Positions 32,733 through 36,936 of a stretch of DNA of 36,936 bases are shown here, piece by piece (position 1 is the stretch's first letter; each line of letters opens with the position of its first letter). The position numbers and the translations under genes were made by a program. The notes beneath the pieces were generated by a model. That model did not search any database. It had not been told where the DNA came from and was given only the letters and a program-made list of their open reading frames with translations. The DNA lies in the NCBI RefSeq assembly GCF_003515075.1, contig NZ_QWLV01000001.1:943185-980120 (forward strand), written 5' to 3'. Source of the stretch: Sphingomonas gilva. GTDB taxonomy: Bacteria; Pseudomonadota; Alphaproteobacteria; Sphingomonadales; Sphingomonadaceae.

Positions 32733-34124
32733 TCACTCCAGCGTCACCTTGACGAAGCCGACCAGGCTGACCGGCGTCTCGCCATAGGCCGCGTCCAGCG
32801 CCTCGGGCTTGGTGTAGAGCGACGCCGCTCCGCCCACCGCGACGCCCAGCGGCCCGTCGATCGGCAGGCGATGGGCATAGCCCAGCGTCCCCTTGCCGAC
32901 GCGGTACGTCCGGTCGCCCAGCGGATCGTCGTGATCGAACAGCTCGTCATTGTCGGTCAGCTCGAACCGTCCGAACAGGCTGTGCCGGTCGCTGAGGTCG
33001 TAGGTCGCCTCGGCGAGCCAAGCGTGCAGCGTATCGCCCGGAATCCGGTTCTTGGCCGACCAGGCGAGCGTCGCCGCCAGCGGGCCGCGCGTGTAGCTGG
33101 CGGAGGCGGTGAGGCGGCCCTCATCCTCGTCCGGATGCAGCGCCTCGGGGCTCTCCAGCCGGCCGTAGCTCGCCTGGATGGCGAGGTTCTCGGTCGGCAG
33201 CCAGGTGGCGCGCACGCTCCACGAATCGAGCCTAGGCGTCTCGATGTCCCAGCGCTCCTCGTCGGGCTCGCGCCCGCGGAATGCCGAGGCCTCGATCTGG
33301 AACCGCTTCGCCGCCAGCCCCGCGGTGACGACGCCATAGGTGATGTGCGTCGAATCGAACCAATGGTGGGTGATCGGCGAGTCCGGATTCCACCTGGCGG
33401 AGCCGCGGTGCATGAAGGCGCTCGGCCCGAGCGCCGGCTCGCCCACCGGGCCGCCATAGACGAACAGCGAGGTATCGGGCGCGACATCGACATCGATCCG
33501 CGCGGCCAGCTCCATGAACAGGTCGTGCGGATGCTGGCGGTCGACCAGCTTCTCGCCGAACGCGGTCTCGCCGGTGGCGAACAGGTTGGGATAGCCGCGC
33601 CGGCCCATCAGCGGCTCGAGGCTGAACATGGACTTGAGCTGCAGCCGCGCGCCGTCGCCCAGCGCCCGTTCGCCCGTCAGCATCGCCATCGACTGGACGT
33701 ACGCACCCTCGTCGCCGCGCGGCCCGCCCTGATCGGTGTACATGCCCCACAGATAGCCGTGCGCCATCAGCGCCCAATCGCCGGCGTCGATGTGCAGCCC
33801 CTCCATCGGCTCGGCGGCGGGCAGGCGCGCGGTGCCCGATCCCATGCCGGATATCGCCATGCCGCCATGATCCATGCCGGCCATGTCGTGGCCCATCGCG
33901 GCGTGGTCGATCGGCTGAGCGGGGGCGGGCGTTTCATGCTGCGAATGATCCTCCTGCGGCTTAGCGGGAGGCGTGGGGGCGGTGTGCCCCGAGTGATCCT
34001 GCGCTGTCGGTGCAGGAGTTGGCGCGGGGGTGGGCATCTGGTGCCCGGAATGGTCCTGCGCCAGCACGGGGCCGGCCCAGGCAAGCGCGACGGCCAGCGC
34101 CGGCGCGGAAAGGGTGGTTTTCAT
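32733..34124 (-). CDS. His/Met-rich outer-membrane beta-barrel protein, putative metal handling
   Basis: A 463-residue exported protein. ATG 34124 follows AAGGAT and opens a signal peptide (cleavage after WAGPVLA). The frame upstream runs through REPIN copy 6 and is spurious. Mature residues about 22-95 hold repeated metal-binding-type motifs (DHSGHQM, QDHSGH, DHSQH, MGHDMAGMDHGGM) separated by Pro-rich spacers, as in CopB/PcoB-type copper proteins. The rest (about 110-463) alternates short amphipathic strands ending in a hydrophobic strand (VSLVGFVKVTLE), consistent with an outer-membrane barrel. Conserved-looking blocks include MFSLEPLMGRRGYPNL and DRQHPHDLFMELAARIDV. It is downstream of a small His/Cys protein on the same strand. 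Copper is the favoured metal, by analogy only. Confidence 0.8.
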   Translation of the reverse strand: MKTTLSAPALAVALAWAGPVLAQDHSGHQMPTPAPTPAPTAQDHSGHTAPTPPAKPQEDHSQHETPAPAQPIDHAAMGHDMAGMDHGGMAISGMGSGTARLPAAEPMEGLHIDAGDWALMAHGYLWGMYTDQGGPRGDEGAYVQSMAMLTGERALGDGARLQLKSMFSLEPLMGRRGYPNLFATGETAFGEKLVDRQHPHDLFMELAARIDVDVAPDTSLFVYGGPVGEPALGPSAFMHRGSARWNPDSPITHHWFDSTHITYGVVTAGLAAKRFQIEASAFRGREPDEERWDIETPRLDSWSVRATWLPTENLAIQASYGRLESPEALHPDEDEGRLTASASYTRGPLAATLAWSAKNRIPGDTLHAWLAEATYDLSDRHSLFGRFELTDNDELFDHDDPLGDRTYRVGKGTLGYAHRLPIDGPLGVAVGGAASLYTKPEALDAAYGETPVSLVGFVKVTLE

Positions 34125-34136
34125 GACGATATCCTT

Positions 34137-34228
34137 CGTCGCCCCTGCGCAGGCAGGGGCCTCAGGCGGCATATTCGGGCGTGGGATGTGCCACAAACCC
34201 AGCGGCCCCTGCCTGCGCAGGGGCGACG
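34137..34228 (-). repeat. REPIN-like element, copy 6
   Basis: Arms CGTCGCCCCTGCGCAGGCAG and CTGCCTGCGCAGGGGCGACG with TGTGCCACAAACCC in the centre, reversed orientation. It separates the two genes of the putative metal-handling pair and lies 13 bases upstream of the barrel gene start. It could attenuate or uncouple expression within that unit. Confidence 0.88.
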
Positions 34229-34240
34229 TATGTGGCGTGG

Positions 34241-34549
34241 TCAGCTCAAGCGCGGAGGCGGCAGGTCGGGGCGGACGCGTCGTCCGGCGGTCATATTGTC
34301 AACCGGAATTATCGAAGGCAGCGCCATCGGCGGCAAGGGCTCTCCGACCGCGCTCAGCCGTGCGGCAGGCGGGATGCAGCCGATGCACATATGCGCCGGC
34401 GCCGCGCGCTCCTCGCGGTCGGGCGCGTGATGGCCGTGCGGCTCGACCTCGGTCGCTTGCGGCGCATGGCACACCGGCGCCGCCACCGCGGGCAGCGACA
34501 GGCAGGCGACCAGCGCGGCAAGGAGCAGGCGCAGCAGCATTGTGGACAT
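34241..34549 (-). CDS. Small exported His/Cys-rich protein
   Basis: A 102-residue protein with a signal peptide (MSTMLLRLLLAALVACLSLP, cleaved about AVAA). A second start at 34540 is equally plausible. The mature N-terminal half carries VCHAPQ, EPHGHHAPD and HMCIGCIPP, clustering His and Cys suitable for metal binding, and the C-terminus is Pro-rich. It resembles small DUF2946-like proteins found beside copper genes, a tentative match. The same strand continues to the His/Met-rich barrel protein with REPIN copy 6 between them. Confidence 0.72.
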   Translation of the reverse strand: MSTMLLRLLLAALVACLSLPAVAAPVCHAPQATEVEPHGHHAPDREERAAPAHMCIGCIPPAARLSAVGEPLPPMALPSIIPVDNMTAGRRVRPDLPPPRLS

Positions 34550-34584
34550 ATCTAGTGCCGCCAAACTGTCAGGAACACCCCCAA

Positions 34585-34664
34585 CCGTTCGCTTCGAGCG
34601 AAGTCGAGAAGCGTTGATCGCAGCGTCCGCGGCAGGTTTCTCGACTACGCTCGAAACGAACGGG
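34585..34664. repeat. Inverted REP pair upstream of the metal-handling genes
   Basis: CGTTCGCTTCGAGCGAAGTC with GAGAAGCG (about 34585-34612) is mirrored by GGTTTCTCGACTACGCTCG with AAACGAACGGG (34635-34664). When reverse-complemented they share about 23 of 28 positions. This is a third palindromic repeat family, akin to TCGAGCGNAGTCGAGAA repeats seen widely in sphingomonads. It lies 36 bases upstream of the small exported protein start, and 5-94 bases after the ychF stop. Confidence 0.7.
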
Positions 34665-34678
34665 AAGGGGAACGCGCC

Positions 34679-35779
34679 TTAGACGTTGAACTTGAAGTGC
34701 AGCACGTCGCCGTCCTGCACCACATAATCCTTGCCTTCCTGGCGCAGCTTGCCCGCGTCGCGCGCGCCGGCCTCGCCGTTCAGCGCGACATAGTCGGCAT
34801 AGGCGATGGTTTCGGCGCGGATGAAGCCGCGTTCGAAATCGCTGTGGATCTCGCCCGCCGCCTGCGGCGCGCGCGATCCCACCTCGACCGTCCAGGCGCG
34901 CGCCTCCTTGGGGCCGACGGTGAAGAAGGTGATCAGGTGCAGCAGATCGTATCCGGCGCGGATCACGCGGGCGAGGCCGGTTTCCTCCAGCCCCAGCTCG
35001 GCCAGGAACTCGCCGCGCTCCTCCGCCGCCATGGTCGCGATCTCGGCCTCGATCGCGGCGGAGACGACCACCGCGACCGCGCCCTCGGCCGCCGCCTTGT
35101 CGAACACCTTCTCAGACAGCGCGTTGCCCGCCGCCGCCTCGTCCTCATTGACGTTGCAGACGTAGAGCACGGGCTTGGCGGTCAGCAGCTGCGCCTGCTC
35201 GAACGCGCGCGTCTCGTCCTCGCCCTCGGGCGCGACCAGCCGCGCGGGCTTGCCGTCGCGCAGCAGGTCGAGCGCGCGGCCCAGCACGCCGGCGGCCGCC
35301 TTCGCCTCCTTGTCGCCCTGCTGCGCCTTCTTGACGAGGTTGGGCACGCGCTTCTCGAGGCTTTCGAGATCGGCGAGCATCAGCTCGGTCTCGACCGTCT
35401 CCGCGTCGGCGATCGGATCGACCTTGTTGTCGACATGCTGGATGTCGTCATTCTCGAAGCAGCGCAGCACATGGACGATCGCGTCCACCTCGCGGATATT
35501 GCCGAGGAACTGGTTGCCCAGGCCTTCGCCTTTGCTCGCCCCGCGCACCAGCCCGGCGATGTCGACGAACGCCAGCTGCGTCGGGATGATCTTGGCCGAA
35601 GCGGCGATCGCCGCCAGCTTGTCGAGCCGGTCGTCGGGCACCGCGACCTGCCCGACATTGGGCTCGATCGTGCAGAACGGGTAATTCGCCGCCTGCGCCG
35701 CCTGCGTCTCGGTCAGGGCATTGAACAAGGTGGACTTGCCGACATTCGGCAGCCCCACGATCCCGCAGCGAAATCCCAT
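34679..35779 (-). CDS. ychF: Redox-regulated ATPase YchF (Obg family)
   Basis: A universally conserved P-loop NTPase that binds ribosomes and prefers ATP. The 366-residue protein has the Walker A GLPNVGKSTLFNAL (G1), the family hallmark NYPFCTIEPNVG, DIAGLVRGASKGEGLGNQF (G3/switch region), the altered G4 motif NVNE, and a C-terminal TGS domain (FTVGPKEARAW, IHSDFERGFIRAETIAYADY, RQEGKDYVVQDGDVLHFKFN). The start MGFRCGIVGLP is typical of the family. Length is standard. Confidence 0.98.
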   Translation of the reverse strand: MGFRCGIVGLPNVGKSTLFNALTETQAAQAANYPFCTIEPNVGQVAVPDDRLDKLAAIAASAKIIPTQLAFVDIAGLVRGASKGEGLGNQFLGNIREVDAIVHVLRCFENDDIQHVDNKVDPIADAETVETELMLADLESLEKRVPNLVKKAQQGDKEAKAAAGVLGRALDLLRDGKPARLVAPEGEDETRAFEQAQLLTAKPVLYVCNVNEDEAAAGNALSEKVFDKAAAEGAVAVVVSAAIEAEIATMAAEERGEFLAELGLEETGLARVIRAGYDLLHLITFFTVGPKEARAWTVEVGSRAPQAAGEIHSDFERGFIRAETIAYADYVALNGEAGARDAGKLRQEGKDYVVQDGDVLHFKFNV

Positions 35780-35884
35780 GATGAAAGCATATCCGTTCGA
35801 ATGGCGATGGCGCGAAGGCGCCGGTCGCGCACCCGATAGCCACTCATCACGCGGGACGCCAGCGGATCGCGTCGAACGGGGGCG

Positions 35885-36052
35885 TCAGGCGGCGGGAAGG
35901 GGCGGTTCGATCACGGGATCGTGCGCGCGCGTCCGGTGCAGGGCGGCGAGATCGCGGTGCGCGCGGCTGGTGGCGGGATCATCGGCGTGGACGGCCATGC
36001 TCTCCTCGACCGCGGCGCGTTTCAGATGATAGTCCCTGTTGGGGTTGGTCAT
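35885..36052 (-). CDS. Small 55-residue protein of unknown function
   Basis: The short frame opens with ATG 36052 six bases after AGGGAG and reads MTNPNRDYHLKRAAVEESMA, continuing VHADDPATSRAHRDLAALH and ending PPLPAA. It is rich in His, Arg and Ala and probably helical in its first 40 residues. It is soluble, without a signal peptide. The good ribosome binding site and the coherent amino-acid composition support a real gene. It does not match any family I know. Confidence 0.65.
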   Translation of the reverse strand: MTNPNRDYHLKRAAVEESMAVHADDPATSRAHRDLAALHRTRAHDPVIEPPLPAA

Positions 36053-36174
36053 GCGGCGACTCCCTTCTTCGCATCCCGCATGATTCCGCGCAGCGAAGGG
36101 AAACTCATTAACCCTGCATAAATGCTGCCGCGCTTGCATTCGGTTCGTCGCGATTATGCACCGGTTCACCGGAC

Positions 36175-36756
36175 TCAGCGATAGTTGAAGCTGATGCTGA
36201 TCCGGTCGCTTTTGGCCGCGCCCGCCACCACCTCGTGCCGCAGCCAGCTTTCCCACAGGAAGACGCTTCCGGCCTTGGGCTCGGCGTGGACGAAGCTGTC
36301 GGGGCGAACGGGCGCGGCCATCATCAGCGGCAGGCGCGGGTCCTCCAGCCTGAGCGCGCCGCTGCCCGGCGGAACCGCGACATAGACCGTTCCCGACACC
36401 ACGCTGTGCGGATGGATATGCCCCGAATGCGCGCCGCCGGGCTTCAGGACATTGACCCACAGGCTGTCCAGCCTGAGCTTCCGGCCGCCCAGATCGAACG
36501 CGCAATCCCTGGCGAACGCCGCGACATGCCGGTTGAGCGCCTTGGCCAGGTCGCCGAAGCGCGGATCGCGCACCGGCAGGTCGTTGAGCGATGCGTAGGA
36601 GGTGTAGCCGCGATAGCCATGTTCCTTCGACCATGCCCGCCCGGCGCGGTCCTCGGCGGCCAGCTCGCGGCAGGCGTCGTCCAGCTCGGCGACGAGCGCG
36701 GGATTGTCGAGCTCGCCTTCGTAGAACAGGGTGGGGAAGAGGGCGCGGCTAGGCAT
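36175..36756 (-). CDS. Putative 2-oxoglutarate/Fe(II) oxygenase (TIGR02466-like)
   Basis: A 193-residue protein resembling the TIGR02466/putative 2OG-Fe(II) oxygenase family. It starts MPSRALFPTLFYEGELD. The iron-site region is HSGHIHPHSVVSGTVYVAVP (H113, H115, H117), followed by SGALRLEDPR and SVFLWESWLRHEV with H174 as the likely distal ligand and SDRISISFNYR carrying the Arg for 2-oxoglutarate. The substrate is unknown. The reading frame is complete, but an IS30-type element ends only about 40 bases upstream of the ATG, so the native promoter may be lost or replaced. Confidence 0.88.
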   Translation of the reverse strand: MPSRALFPTLFYEGELDNPALVAELDDACRELAAEDRAGRAWSKEHGYRGYTSYASLNDLPVRDPRFGDLAKALNRHVAAFARDCAFDLGGRKLRLDSLWVNVLKPGGAHSGHIHPHSVVSGTVYVAVPPGSGALRLEDPRLPLMMAAPVRPDSFVHAEPKAGSVFLWESWLRHEVVAGAAKSDRISISFNYR

Positions 36757-36778
36757 TGTCAACCATCCATCTTAATCG

Positions 36779-36936
36779 TCACCCCGGACTTGTTCCGGGT
36801 GTGGATTCACATTTGAAGTGCAACGGTTGGAGGAAGGCTTCGGCTGGGGTTTGGAAGCCGAGGCATTTGCGGGGTGTATTGTTGTAGCGGCGGACGAGCT
36901 TGTCGATATCGTTGTTGGAGAAGGTGTCGAGGTTGG
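36779..36936 (-). CDS. IS30-family transposase, C-terminal fragment at window edge
   Basis: Reading inward from the right edge gives 51 residues before a stop: NLDTFSNNDIDKLVRRYNNT, then PRKCLGFQTPAEAFLQPLHF and KCESTPGTSPG. The RYNNTPRKCLGFQTPAEAF block matches the C-terminal end of IS30-family DDE transposases. The N-terminal DNA-binding and catalytic parts lie beyond the window. The stop (36781-36779) and last residues (TSPG) are encoded by the adjoining REP-like sequence, suggesting the frame runs out of the element. Confidence 0.88.
   Translation of the reverse strand, partial: NLDTFSNNDIDKLVRRYNNTPRKCLGFQTPAEAFLQPLHFKCESTPGTSPG
36783..36799. repeat. REP palindrome at the IS30 boundary
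   Basis: CCCGGA, loop CTTGT, TCCGGG at 36783-36799, within CGTCACCCCGGACTTGTTCC (from 36777). This resembles the CACCCCGGA...TCCGGGGT repeat common in alphaproteobacteria, but the right arm loses its last GGT match where the transposase-side sequence begins. The IS therefore seems joined to a REP. Confidence 0.6.

Overview
The window is about 37 kb of GC-rich chromosome from an alphaproteobacterium, most likely a sphingomonad. The evidence is the GcrA cell-cycle regulator, the rimP-nusA order, a three-subunit cytochrome bc1 operon, a candidate EcfG-type general stress promoter, and several families of small extragenic palindromic repeats of a kind familiar from sphingomonads. No rRNA, tRNA, CRISPR array or prophage was found. 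Nearly all coding sequence is ordinary core metabolism and housekeeping. The unusual content sits between the genes.

Layout. 1-2414: nusA and rimP (minus strand, translationally coupled), running into a C15/G23 homopolymer block at the left edge where ylxR-infB would be expected. 2529-6221: a membrane diguanylate cyclase, then a PQQ-type sugar dehydrogenase lipoprotein flanked by two inverted copies of a direct-repeat/core element. 6250-8842: a fatty acid hydroxylase/sterol desaturase family protein, two overlapping hotdog thioesterases and a divergent crotonase. 8901-11707: gcrA, an ABC-2 permease and an unrecognised protein with a peptidoglycan-binding-like N-terminus. 11781-15871: a two-gene RND efflux system. 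16077-19393: argD, argF and hslO (Hsp33). 19394-19703: a 310-bp element with 30-bp terminal inverted repeats and nested palindromes, abutting the hslO stop codon. 19824-21811: a small secreted protein, a candidate sRNA/terminator, and queC-queE of 7-deazaguanine synthesis.

21910-26527: two small exported proteins, lipB, a membrane protein, and the overlapping minus-strand operon trmL-hemF-GNAT acetyltransferase. 26818-30263: petA-petB-petC (Rieske protein, cytochrome b, cytochrome c1), then apt. 30274-32656: a putative EcfG promoter driving a Tyr/Gly- and Arg/Asp-rich lipoprotein, then a MaoC-like hydratase and a type I phosphodiesterase lipoprotein on the other strand. 32733-34549: a probable two-gene metal (copper?) handling unit made of a small His/Cys exported protein and a His/Met-rich outer-membrane barrel. 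34679-36936: ychF, a 55-residue protein, a 2OG-Fe(II) oxygenase, and the 3' end of an IS30-family transposase that appears to have inserted into a REP palindrome.

The most interesting signal is a layered repeat ecology. Six copies of a roughly 90-bp REPIN-like inverted pair sit at gene boundaries, one of them interrupted by a 25-bp palindrome that also forms one hairpin of the 310-bp element. There is a second REPIN-like family between argD and argF, the inverted element pair around the sugar dehydrogenase, and an IS30 element in a further REP. Functional calls rest on motifs read by eye. No database search was run.
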